A DNA stretch of 64,000 bases from NCBI RefSeq assembly GCF_036013645.1, contig NZ_CP107869.1, forward strand, positions 5,952,001-6,016,000, read 5' to 3'. Under the pieces are notes generated by a model. It did not search any database, was not told the DNA's origin, and saw only the letters and a list, made by a program, of their open reading frames with translations. This document shows positions 44,480 through 54,135 of the stretch, piece by piece. Origin of the DNA: Streptomyces sp. NBC_00490 (GTDB taxonomy: Bacteria > Actinomycetota > Actinomycetes > Streptomycetales > Streptomycetaceae). Numbering within the stretch: position 1 is the stretch's first letter; every line of letters starts with the position of its first letter. Made by a program: the position numbers and the translations under genes.

Positions 44480-46125
44480 GCGCAACAGCCGTCCACAGCC
44501 TGTGGACAACCGCGGCCGATCCGATCTCGAAGATCGATACGCCGAAGATCGAATACGCACAATTGTCACCCACGCTGATCGTGCTCGGCGCGGCGATCAT
44601 CGGGGTGCTCATCGAGGCGGCGGTACCGCGCAAGCAGCGGTACTACGCCCAGGTGTTCGTCTCCGCAGTAGCGCTGATCTCGGCCTTCGCCGCGGTCGTC
44701 GCGCTCGCGCAGGGCGGATACGCCACCACCAAGGCGGGCATCGTCGCCATGGGCGCGATCGCCGTCGACGGACCGGCACTCTTCCTCCAGGGCACGATCC
44801 TGCTGGCGGGACTGGTCGGCCTGTTCACCTTCGCCGAACGGCGCCTGGACCCGGTGGAGCACGGAAAACAGGTCGACTCCTTCGCCGCGCAGGCCGCCTC
44901 CGTACCGGGCAGCGACAGCGAGAAGGCCGCGGTGAAGGCCGGGTTCACCACCACCGAGGTGTTCCCGCTGCTGCTGTTCGCCGTCGCCGGCATGCTGATC
45001 TTCCCGGCGGCCAACGACCTGCTGACGCTGTTCGTCGCGCTGGAAGTCTTCTCCCTGCCGCTGTACCTGATGTGCGCCCTGGCCCGCCGCAAGCGGCTCA
45101 TGTCGCAGGAGGCCGCGGTCAAGTACTTCCTCCTCGGCGCCTTCGCCTCCGCGTTCACCCTGTTCGGCATCGCACTGCTGTACGGGTACGCGGGCTCCGT
45201 GTCGTACGCGAAGATCGCCCAGGTCGTCGACGGCACGGTCACGAACGTCGACCCGGCCCTCGCGGACACCATGGGCAACGACGCGCTGCTGCTGATCGGC
45301 GCCGCGATGATCGTCATGGGCCTGCTGTTCAAGGTCGGCGCGGTCCCCTTCCACATGTGGACGCCGGACGTCTATCAGGGCGCTCCGACGCCGGTGACCG
45401 GGTTCATGGCGGCGGCGACCAAGGTGGCCGCGTTCGGCGCGCTGCTGCGGATCCTCTACGTCGTACTGCCGGGCCTGCGCTGGGACTGGCGGCCGGTCAT
45501 GTGGGGCGTCGCGATCGTCACCATGCTCGGCGGTGCGATCGTCGCGATCACGCAGACCGACATCAAGCGACTGCTGGCGTACTCGTCGATCGCGCACGCG
45601 GGCTTCATCCTCGCGGGCGTCATCGCGACCACGCCGGACGGCGTCTCGTCCGTCCTCTTCTACCTGGCGGCGTACTCGTTCGTCACGATCGGCGCGTTCG
45701 CCGTGGTGACGCTGGTACGCGATGCCGGAGGTGAGGCGACGCACCTGTCCAAGTGGGCCGGCCTCGGACGCCGTTCGCCCCTCGTGGCCGCCGTGTTCGC
45801 GGTGTTCCTGCTGGCCTTCGCCGGCATTCCGCTGACCTCCGGGTTCGCCGGGAAGTTCGCCGTGTTCAAGGCGGCGGCGGAAGGCGGCGCGGCGCCGCTG
45901 GTCGTGGTCGGCGTGATCTCGTCGGCCATCGCGGCGTTCTTCTACATCCGCGTCATCGTGCTGATGTTCTTCAGCGAGCCGCGGCCCGAGGGCCCGACGG
46001 TCGCCGTGCCGTCGCCGCTGACGATGGCGGCGATCGGGATCGGCGTGGCGGTCACGCTGGTGCTCGGTGTGGCGCCGCAGTACTTCCTGGACCTGGCGAA
46101 CCAGGCGGGAGTGTTCGTGCGCTGA
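44476..46125 (+). CDS. nuoN: NADH-quinone oxidoreductase subunit N
   Basis: 549 residues from GTG 44476. Third antiporter-like channel, last gene of the operon. Landmarks: LFVALEVFSLPLYLMCALAR with the conserved Glu, KYFLLGAFASAFTLFGIALL, KVGAVPFHMWTPDVYQGAPT with channel Lys and His, TDIKRLLAYSSIAHAGFILA and LLAFAGIPLTSGFAGKFAVF. An insertion of about 50 residues (ERRLDPVEHGKQVDSFAAQA) precedes the third helix group. A strong hairpin follows 30 bases downstream. Confidence 0.95.
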   Translation: MSATAVHSLWTTAADPISKIDTPKIEYAQLSPTLIVLGAAIIGVLIEAAVPRKQRYYAQVFVSAVALISAFAAVVALAQGGYATTKAGIVAMGAIAVDGPALFLQGTILLAGLVGLFTFAERRLDPVEHGKQVDSFAAQAASVPGSDSEKAAVKAGFTTTEVFPLLLFAVAGMLIFPAANDLLTLFVALEVFSLPLYLMCALARRKRLMSQEAAVKYFLLGAFASAFTLFGIALLYGYAGSVSYAKIAQVVDGTVTNVDPALADTMGNDALLLIGAAMIVMGLLFKVGAVPFHMWTPDVYQGAPTPVTGFMAAATKVAAFGALLRILYVVLPGLRWDWRPVMWGVAIVTMLGGAIVAITQTDIKRLLAYSSIAHAGFILAGVIATTPDGVSSVLFYLAAYSFVTIGAFAVVTLVRDAGGEATHLSKWAGLGRRSPLVAAVFAVFLLAFAGIPLTSGFAGKFAVFKAAAEGGAAPLVVVGVISSAIAAFFYIRVIVLMFFSEPRPEGPTVAVPSPLTMAAIGIGVAVTLVLGVAPQYFLDLANQAGVFVR

Positions 46126-46154
46126 CCCGGGGTGCCCGTACCCCGGAGCCTGTA

Positions 46155-46193
46155 CGGCGGCCCCGGTTCCCTTCGAGGGAACCGGGGCCGCCG
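46155..46193. terminator. Strong bidirectional terminator after nuoN
   Basis: CGGCGGCCCCGGTTCCCT pairs with AGGGAACCGGGGCCGCCG (18-base perfect stem) around a 3-base loop. It lies between nuoN and the convergent gene ending at 46202, so it closes both units. Confidence 0.9.
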
Positions 46194-46201
46194 CGTTGCG
46201 C

Positions 46202-46774
46202 TCAGGACGTCCCGTCGAGGTCGTCGAGGCTGGCCACCCAGTCAGGCAGGGTGGCCGTGGTGGTCGTGGTCGCCGGTGTCGGCGCGCCCGGACACGTCAC
46301 GGTGGGGTTGAAGGGTTCGAAGAACCCGTCGGGGTTGTCCTCGTAGATCCACGCGTGAAGCGTGTAGTAGCCGGGCACCTCGGTGCTGCGGAACGTCTCG
46401 CCGAACAGCGTCGGCGCGGCCTGTCCCGTGTTCTTGACGGCCCATGCCACTCCGACCAGATCACGGTCGCTCGTGTCGGAGCCGCCTTGGTACAGCAGGA
46501 CCTCCGGCTTGCCGGCATCGACGACGTCGTCGGCGAGGTACTCCGCGTTGACGTACCGGTAGCCCATCTCGGGCACACAGGTGTCGGTGCGGGCCCAGCC
46601 GTCCGGCGGGGCGAGCGGCTCGTAGGCGGATGTGGCGGTGTTCGTGTACGTCGGGACCAGGTCCACCCAGACGAACGGGTCGGGCTCGGGCGCCGCCTGC
46701 GCGGGGGCGGCGGTCAGGGAGAGAGCGCCGGCTATCGCCATGGTGATGGCGGCCTTGAGGGGCCGAGAGGACAT
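46202..46774 (-). CDS. Secreted protein of unknown function
   Basis: 190 residues from ATG 46774 with AAGGAG seven bases upstream; longer in-frame starts lack this site. A classical signal peptide (RPLKAAITMAIAGALSLTAA) is cut near AQAAPEP. The mature protein of about 160 residues is rich in Tyr, Asp and Pro (FVWVDLVPTYTNTATSAYEP, VPEMGYRYVNAEYLADD, GYYTLHAWIYEDNPDGFFEP) with two Cys that could pair, and ends in a Thr-rich stretch. It looks like a small extracellular beta-sandwich. No family recognised. It is single and convergent with nuoN. Confidence 0.75.
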   Translation of the reverse strand: MSSRPLKAAITMAIAGALSLTAAPAQAAPEPDPFVWVDLVPTYTNTATSAYEPLAPPDGWARTDTCVPEMGYRYVNAEYLADDVVDAGKPEVLLYQGGSDTSDRDLVGVAWAVKNTGQAAPTLFGETFRSTEVPGYYTLHAWIYEDNPDGFFEPFNPTVTCPGAPTPATTTTTATLPDWVASLDDLDGTS

Positions 46775-47017
46775 GATGGGGCTCCTTGAAGCGGAAGAGG
46801 CGCGCGTTCCTGTGAGACACGCCGTCCGGTGAGGGGCGGGTCTCCCCTGACCCGCCCGAGCAGCATGTCCCGGCGACCACGACGGCGCCATGTGACGGAG
46901 GCCATTCGCATGACCGCGGAGAGTCACGGGACGAGCCTGTGGATAACTCCGGCGTTGTCGGTGCGGACCCCTATCGTGGACGCAGTGGTCGAGGGACCAC
47001 GTACGGGGGACAGGGCT

Positions 47018-49021
<2,004 letters not shown>

Positions 49022-49049
49022 GAACGGGCCGCGGGCGCCGATTCCGCCT

Positions 49050-49084
49050 CCGGCGCCGGAGACGGACAGGGGCTCCGGCGCCGG
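49050..49084. terminator. Hairpin between recQ and the AprA-like gene
   Basis: CCGGCGCCGGAG (49050-49061) pairs with CTCCGGCGCCGG (49073-49084), an 11-base loop. It lies in the 68-base gap between two convergent genes. Confidence 0.7.
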
Positions 49085-49089
49085 CCTGG

Positions 49090-51921
49090 TCACAGTGCTC
49101 GGGTCGCGTACGCCCTGACGTCCGCGTCCGAGTCCGTCGTCGCCGTGGCCAGGGCCGCGCGGGCGTCCCCGGTGGCCGTGTGGCGGGTCAGGGCCAGGAC
49201 CGCCGCCTTGCGGACGTCGGCGTTCGGGTCGGCGAGGGTCTTGGCGAGGGCGGGGACGGCGACATCCGGGTCGGCCGCGGACAGGGCGGTCGCCGCTCCG
49301 GACCGTACCTGCCAGGCCGGGTCGTCGAGGGCGGTCACCGCACGGGCGGCGAGGGGTCCGTGGCAGCCCGTGGTGCCCAGTGCGGCGTAGGCGGCGGCAC
49401 GGACCAGGGCGTCGGCGTCCGCGGTGAGGTCGGCGAGAGCGGTGAGAACGGCAGCGACGGGATGTTCCGTCGACACCGTCGCCAGGCTCTTGGCGATCGC
49501 GACCCGGACCTCGCGGGACGGCTCGGACGGTGCCGCGTGGGCGAGTTGCTCCGCGGCGTCGACCGAGACGAGGGCGCGTACCGCCTCGATGCGGACGGCG
49601 ATGTCGGGGTCGGTCAGCGAGCCGGCGAACAGCTCCGTGTCGCCCAGCCGCAGGGCGCGCAGCACGTCGAGGGCGGCTGCGCGGACGACCGGGTCGGGCT
49701 CGGCGAGGGCGGCGGCGAGGCCGTCGCGGAGGGCGGGTTCGGGCGGCAGCGTCTCGACGAGCTCGCGCAGTGAGGCCGCGGCGGCGGCGCGTACCTCGGC
49801 GGCGGAGTCGCGGAGGGCCTCGGCCAGGGCGGGGCCCGTCCCCAGCGGCAGCGCCTCCGTCAGCACGGCGACGGCCTCGCGTCGCACGGCGGGCACCGGG
49901 TCGCTCAAGTACGGCCGCAGGGCGCCGAGTTCGGGCTCCTGCTCGGCGAGGGCGACGAGTTCGAGGAGGCGGGCGGAGGAAGTCTCGGGGGTGGGGTGGG
50001 TGGGGAGGGGGAGGGGCCCCCTCCCCGACAGCGACGCTGGCTCCGACACCGACACCGACTCCGCCGCCCCCACCGACTCCGCCCCACCCGCCCCCACTGG
50101 CACCCCCGCCGCCATCGGCGCTCGGTCCCGGGAACCGGCCGTCGCCACGTCCTCCGGATGCACCTCGCCCAGCTGCCGGGAGGGACCGCCAGTGGGGGCG
50201 AACTCGTCGACGGGGACCAGGTAAGGGGCCACGGGACGGGCCGTGAACTCCATCGTGCCGGAGGGGGACTTGTGCAGGTCGAGGTGGTGGAACCAGGAGG
50301 CGTCGTCGCGCTGGGGGTGGTCGAGGCGGTCGTGGTAGAGGCCCCAGCGGGACTCCGTGCGGGCCAGGGAGGCGCGCGCGGCCATTTCCGCGCAGTCGCG
50401 GATGAAGGAGACCTCGGCGCAGCGCATCAGTTCGTGCGGGGTGCGGGCGCCCATCTCCGCGATGTCGGTGTGCATCCGCTCGAAGGCTTCCAGGGCGAGC
50501 GAGAGACGGGCGCCGGACTTCGGCGGGGCGACGTAGTCGTTCACGAAGCGGCGCAGCTTGTACTCGACCTGGGGCTGCGGCGGGCCGTCCGGGTTGCGCA
50601 GCGGGCGGTAGATCAGCTCGTGGGCCTCGCGGAGTTGGTGAAGAGGCAACTCGCCCTCGTAGGGCCGGAACCGGGCGGCGTCCGCGCCCGCCAGGTCGCC
50701 GAAGACGAAGGCGCCGATCATGTAGTTGTGGGGGACGCAGGCGAGGTCACCGGCGGCGTAGAGGCGGGGGACGGTCGTACGGGCGTGGTCGTCCACCCGT
50801 ACTCCCGAGGCCGAATGCCCGCCGCACAGGCCGATCTCGGAGATGTGCATCTCGATGTCGTGGGTGCGGTAGTCGTGGCCGCGGCCGGAGTGGAAGGTGC
50901 CGCGGGAGGGACGTTCCGTGGAGTGCAGGATCGACTCCAGGGCCGATATCGACTCCTCCGGCAGATGGCTCAGCTTCAGGTACACCGGGCCCCGGTCCGA
51001 GGCGACCTCCGCCGCGAATTCCGCCATCATCTGGCCCGACCAGTAGTCGGAGTCGACGAAGCGTTCGCCGTGCCGGTTGACCTGGTAGCCGCCGAAGGGG
51101 TTGGCGACGTAGGCGCAGGCGGGGCCGTTGTAGTCCTTGATCAGCGGGTTGATCTGGAAGCACTCGATGCCGGTGAGCTCGGCGCCCGCGTGGTACGCCA
51201 TGGCGTAGCCGTCGCCCGCGTTCGTGGGGTTCTCGTAGGTGCCGTACAGGTAGCCGGAGGCCGGAAGGCCCAGGCGGCCGCAGGGGCCGGTGGCGAGGAT
51301 GACGGCGCCCGCGCGGACCGTCACGAAGGCGCCGGTGCGGGTGTTGAAGCCGACCGCGCCCACGGCCCGCCCGTCCTCGGGAGCGGTGAGCACCCGGACC
51401 GGCATCACCCGGTTCTCGATGCGGATCCGCTCCCGCATCTCGCGTCGGCGCAGCTGCCGGTACAGGACCTTCTTGACGTCCTTGCCCTCCGGCATGGGCA
51501 GCACGTAGGAGCCGGAGCGGTGGACCTGGCGGACCGCGTACTCGCCGTGCTCGTCCTTCTCGAACTTCACACCGTAGGACTCCAGTCGCTGCACCATGGC
51601 GAAGCCGCGGGTGGCGGTCTGGCGGACGGTGGACTGGTCGACGATGCCGTCGTTGGCGCGGGTGATCTCGGCGACGTAGTCGTCGGGCTCGGCGCGGCCC
51701 GGGACGACCGCGTTGTTGACGCCGTCCATGCCCATGGCGAGGGCGCCGGAGTGCCGGACGTGGGCCTTCTCCAGGAGGATCACGTCGGCGCCGTGCTCGG
51801 CGGCGGTCAGGGCGGCCATGGTGCCGGCGGTGCCGCCGCCGATGACGAGGACGTCGCAGCTCAGCTCCTCGGCGTCGGTGAGTGCGGGAATCTCCAAGGG
51901 GGTGTTCACGGAGGCGGTCAC
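49090..51921 (-). CDS. AprA-like flavoprotein (fumarate reductase/adenylylsulfate reductase family) with HEAT repeats
   Basis: 943 residues, GTG start. Residues 20-600 are an FAD-binding flavoprotein: LVIGGGTAGTMAALTAAEHG, VILLEKAHVRHSGALAMGMD, GVNNAVVPG, GAVILATGPCGRLGLPASGY, NAGDGYAMAYHAGAELTG and VPRLYAAGDLACVPHNYMIG then FVFGDLAG. The capping and Apr-like signatures resemble the alpha subunit of adenylylsulfate (APS) reductase more than succinate dehydrogenase. A Pro/Ser linker (about 600-645) joins a C-terminal domain of seven or eight HEAT-like repeats (648-943; for example DPDIAVRIEAVRALVSVDAA and DPNADVRKAAVLALTRH), absent from AprA. It is the last gene of a cluster with a dicluster ferredoxin and an ABC importer. 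Substrate unknown; an organosulfur or sulfite-type redox reaction is inferred. Confidence 0.85.
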   Translation of the reverse strand: MTASVNTPLEIPALTDAEELSCDVLVIGGGTAGTMAALTAAEHGADVILLEKAHVRHSGALAMGMDGVNNAVVPGRAEPDDYVAEITRANDGIVDQSTVRQTATRGFAMVQRLESYGVKFEKDEHGEYAVRQVHRSGSYVLPMPEGKDVKKVLYRQLRRREMRERIRIENRVMPVRVLTAPEDGRAVGAVGFNTRTGAFVTVRAGAVILATGPCGRLGLPASGYLYGTYENPTNAGDGYAMAYHAGAELTGIECFQINPLIKDYNGPACAYVANPFGGYQVNRHGERFVDSDYWSGQMMAEFAAEVASDRGPVYLKLSHLPEESISALESILHSTERPSRGTFHSGRGHDYRTHDIEMHISEIGLCGGHSASGVRVDDHARTTVPRLYAAGDLACVPHNYMIGAFVFGDLAGADAARFRPYEGELPLHQLREAHELIYRPLRNPDGPPQPQVEYKLRRFVNDYVAPPKSGARLSLALEAFERMHTDIAEMGARTPHELMRCAEVSFIRDCAEMAARASLARTESRWGLYHDRLDHPQRDDASWFHHLDLHKSPSGTMEFTARPVAPYLVPVDEFAPTGGPSRQLGEVHPEDVATAGSRDRAPMAAGVPVGAGGAESVGAAESVSVSEPASLSGRGPLPLPTHPTPETSSARLLELVALAEQEPELGALRPYLSDPVPAVRREAVAVLTEALPLGTGPALAEALRDSAAEVRAAAAASLRELVETLPPEPALRDGLAAALAEPDPVVRAAALDVLRALRLGDTELFAGSLTDPDIAVRIEAVRALVSVDAAEQLAHAAPSEPSREVRVAIAKSLATVSTEHPVAAVLTALADLTADADALVRAAAYAALGTTGCHGPLAARAVTALDDPAWQVRSGAATALSAADPDVAVPALAKTLADPNADVRKAAVLALTRHTATGDARAALATATTDSDADVRAYATRAL

Positions 51922-51932
51922 CAGGGGGCCTT

Positions 51933-53168
51933 TCAGGTACCGAGCGAGGTGAGGACTTCGCGCCGCAGGGCCAGGCGCGCGGGATCTTCGTGGGCCGTAC
52001 GGTCACGCGGGTGGGGTATGTCGCGTACGGCGGTGAGGCGGCCGGCGCCGAGGAGGGCCACGCGGTCGCCGAGGAACAGGGCCTCGTCCACGTCGTGGGT
52101 GACGAAGACGACGGTCGCGCCCGTGCCCCGCAGCACCTCCACGAGCAGGTCCTGCATGCCGGCGCGGGTCTGGGCGTCGAGCGCGCCGAAGGGTTCGTCC
52201 ATCAGGACGGCGCGGGGCGCTCCCGCGAGGGCCCGGGCCAGCTGGGCGCGTTGGCGTTGCCCGCCGGAGACACGGTGCGGCAGGTGCCGGGCCCGGTCGG
52301 CGAGTCCTACGCGGTCCAGCCAGGATTCGGCCTGGGCGCGGCGTTCGGTGCGGGGGACCCTCTTGACGGCGAGGGGGAGTTCGACGTTGGCCCGCAGGGT
52401 GCGCCAGGGCAGGAGGGCGTCCTCCTGGAAGACCAGGGCGCGGTCCGCGGCCGGGGCGGTGATCGGGTGGCCGTCCTGCTCCACGGTTCCGTCGAGCGGG
52501 GGCAGCAGCCCGGCGAGGGTGCGCAGCAGCGTCGACTTGCCGCAGCCGGAGGAGCCGACGACGGTCAGGATCTCGCCGGGCGCGATGTCCAGGTCGACAC
52601 CGGACACGGCGGGGGCGCCGGGGCGTCCGAGACCGGCGCCGGTGAGGGTGAGGCGGGTGCCGCGGACCGGGGCGGCGGCCGGAGCCTCGCCCCCGGAGGC
52701 GGGCCGCTCGGGGGTGGCGCCCGTCCTGGTGCCGGACGCGTGCGCGGTGGTGCCGGTGACGCCGGTCGGCCCGGAAGTCTTCGAGGTCGCGCCGGTCGTG
52801 CCGGGTGTCGTGGATGCCTCCGAGGTTGCGTCCGTCGTCCTGGTTGTCCTGGACGTCAGCGAGGCCGCGCCGGTCTGCCCGGAAGCCTCCGAGGTCGTCG
52901 CGGTCGCCGCGGTCGCCGCGGTCGTACCGATCGCCCTGGACGCCTCCGAGGCCGGGTCCGTTGTGCCGGTTGTTCCGGACGTCGGCGAGGTCGCGTCGGT
53001 GGACGTGGTTGTGCCGGAAGCCTTCGAGGTCGTGGCGGTCGTGCCGGTTGCCCCGGAAGCCGCCGAGGTCGTGCCCTTCGTGCCCCTCACCGTGGGCGCC
53101 TCCGAGCCCGTGCCCGCCGCGGCCGACCCTTCACCGATCGTGCCGGTCGTCTCAGACGAGGTGCTCAT
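51933..53168 (-). CDS. ABC transporter ATPase (SsuB/TauB-like) with long Thr/Ser-rich N-terminus
   Basis: 411 residues. Residues 170-411 are a complete ATPase of the nitrate/sulfonate/taurine group: Walker A GSSGCGKST (205-213), Q-loop VFQEDALLPW, signature VSGGQRQRAQLARAL, Walker B VLMDEPFGALD and switch VTHDVDEA. Residues 1-168 are low complexity, with imperfect repeats of about 15 residues (TSEAS...SGTTGTTD), almost only Thr, Ser, Ala and Gly. A normal SsuB starts at about residue 170; no start codon is well placed there, so the tail seems translated. The gene overlaps the permease gene by 17 bases and ends 11 bases before the AprA-like gene. Confidence 0.9.
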   Translation of the reverse strand: MSTSSETTGTIGEGSAAAGTGSEAPTVRGTKGTTSAASGATGTTATTSKASGTTTSTDATSPTSGTTGTTDPASEASRAIGTTAATAATATTSEASGQTGAASLTSRTTRTTDATSEASTTPGTTGATSKTSGPTGVTGTTAHASGTRTGATPERPASGGEAPAAAPVRGTRLTLTGAGLGRPGAPAVSGVDLDIAPGEILTVVGSSGCGKSTLLRTLAGLLPPLDGTVEQDGHPITAPAADRALVFQEDALLPWRTLRANVELPLAVKRVPRTERRAQAESWLDRVGLADRARHLPHRVSGGQRQRAQLARALAGAPRAVLMDEPFGALDAQTRAGMQDLLVEVLRGTGATVVFVTHDVDEALFLGDRVALLGAGRLTAVRDIPHPRDRTAHEDPARLALRREVLTSLGT

Positions 53169-54135
53169 CGCGTGCCTCCTCGGTCCTGGGGTGGGGGCCC
53201 TTGTCCTTGGGCCTGTCGTGCACGGCTCCCTCGTCCGGGGCCCCGGTGTCCATGAACCCCGGGGCCGGCGGAGCCGGCGGCACCGTTCTCGCGGACCCCG
53301 CAGCTCTCGGTCGAGGGGTCGTCCCCACGTCGTACGACGTCCGTGGCAGCCACCGTGTGAGTCGGCGGCCCAGTGCCTCGACCGCCGTGGAGGTGAGCCA
53401 GCCGAGGATGCCGATCGTGACCATGCCGACGAAGACGCCGGGGTAGTCGACGACCGTGTAGTCCTGCCAGGTGCGGTAGCCGACGCCGTACTGGCCGGAG
53501 ATCATCTCGGCGGAGATCACGCAGATCCATGAGACGCCGATGCCGACCGAGAGACCGCCGAAGATGCCGGGAAGCGCGCCCGGCAGGACGACCGAGGCGA
53601 GGATTCGTGACCGTCCGCCGCCCATTGTCAGCACCGCCTCCTCCCAGGCGGGGGTGAGTGCGCGGACCGCGTGCCGGGTGGAGACGAGGACCGGGAAGAA
53701 CGCGGCGGTGAAGGTGATGAAGACGATGCCCTGTTCGTTGGAGGGGAACAGGAGGATCGCTACGGGGACCAGGGCGATCGCCGGGATGGGGCGGATCACC
53801 TCGAGGACCGGTCCGAGCAGGTCCTCGGCGAGGCGGGAGCGTGCCACGAGCACGCCCGTCGCCACACCGAGCACCGCGGCGAGCAGGAAGCCGCTCAGGA
53901 TGCGGGTGAGGCTGTCGGTGAGGTCGGTCCAGTAGTCGGGGCCGGCGAGCCGGTCGGCGAAGGTGCGGGCGACGTCGGTGACGGTGGGGAACTGCGAGAA
54001 GCGCAGCCACAGGTCGATGTCGAAGCTGGTCAGCAGCTGCCACACGCCGAGGGCGACCGCGAGCGAGGCGGCCCGCAGGGTGAGGCGGCCGGCCCGGCGT
54101 GGATACCGGGGCGCCCGCCGCGCGTACCGGCTCAC
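53152..54135 (-). CDS. ABC transporter permease (SsuC/TauC-like)
   Basis: 327 residues from GTG 54135, which overlaps the end of the binding-protein gene by 4 bases. Six membrane helices with the EAA loop (AVRALTPAWEEAVLTMGGGR, then VVLPGALPGIFGGLSVGIGV) typical of nitrate/sulfonate/taurine permeases. LEVIRPIPAIALVPVAILLF is the family hallmark before the third helix. The C-terminal 70 residues are an unusual Pro/Arg-rich tail (GTTPRPRAAGSARTVPPAPP ... DRPKDKGPHPRTEEARDEHL). Forms the importer with the neighbouring ATPase and lipoprotein. Confidence 0.92.
   Translation of the reverse strand: MSRYARRAPRYPRRAGRLTLRAASLAVALGVWQLLTSFDIDLWLRFSQFPTVTDVARTFADRLAGPDYWTDLTDSLTRILSGFLLAAVLGVATGVLVARSRLAEDLLGPVLEVIRPIPAIALVPVAILLFPSNEQGIVFITFTAAFFPVLVSTRHAVRALTPAWEEAVLTMGGGRSRILASVVLPGALPGIFGGLSVGIGVSWICVISAEMISGQYGVGYRTWQDYTVVDYPGVFVGMVTIGILGWLTSTAVEALGRRLTRWLPRTSYDVGTTPRPRAAGSARTVPPAPPAPGFMDTGAPDEGAVHDRPKDKGPHPRTEEARDEHLV

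Noticed and set aside
46829..47017. Upstream extension of recQ to an earlier start
   Set aside because: Open frame, but the added residues are Arg/Ser-rich without family likeness and ATG 47018 has a good ribosome site.
49996..53532. Open frame of nearly 1200 codons on the plus strand across the AprA-like and ATPase genes
   Set aside because: It spans three well supported minus-strand genes and has no ribosome site or domain; repetitive Ser/Arg/Pro text reflects the antisense of Thr/Gly codons.
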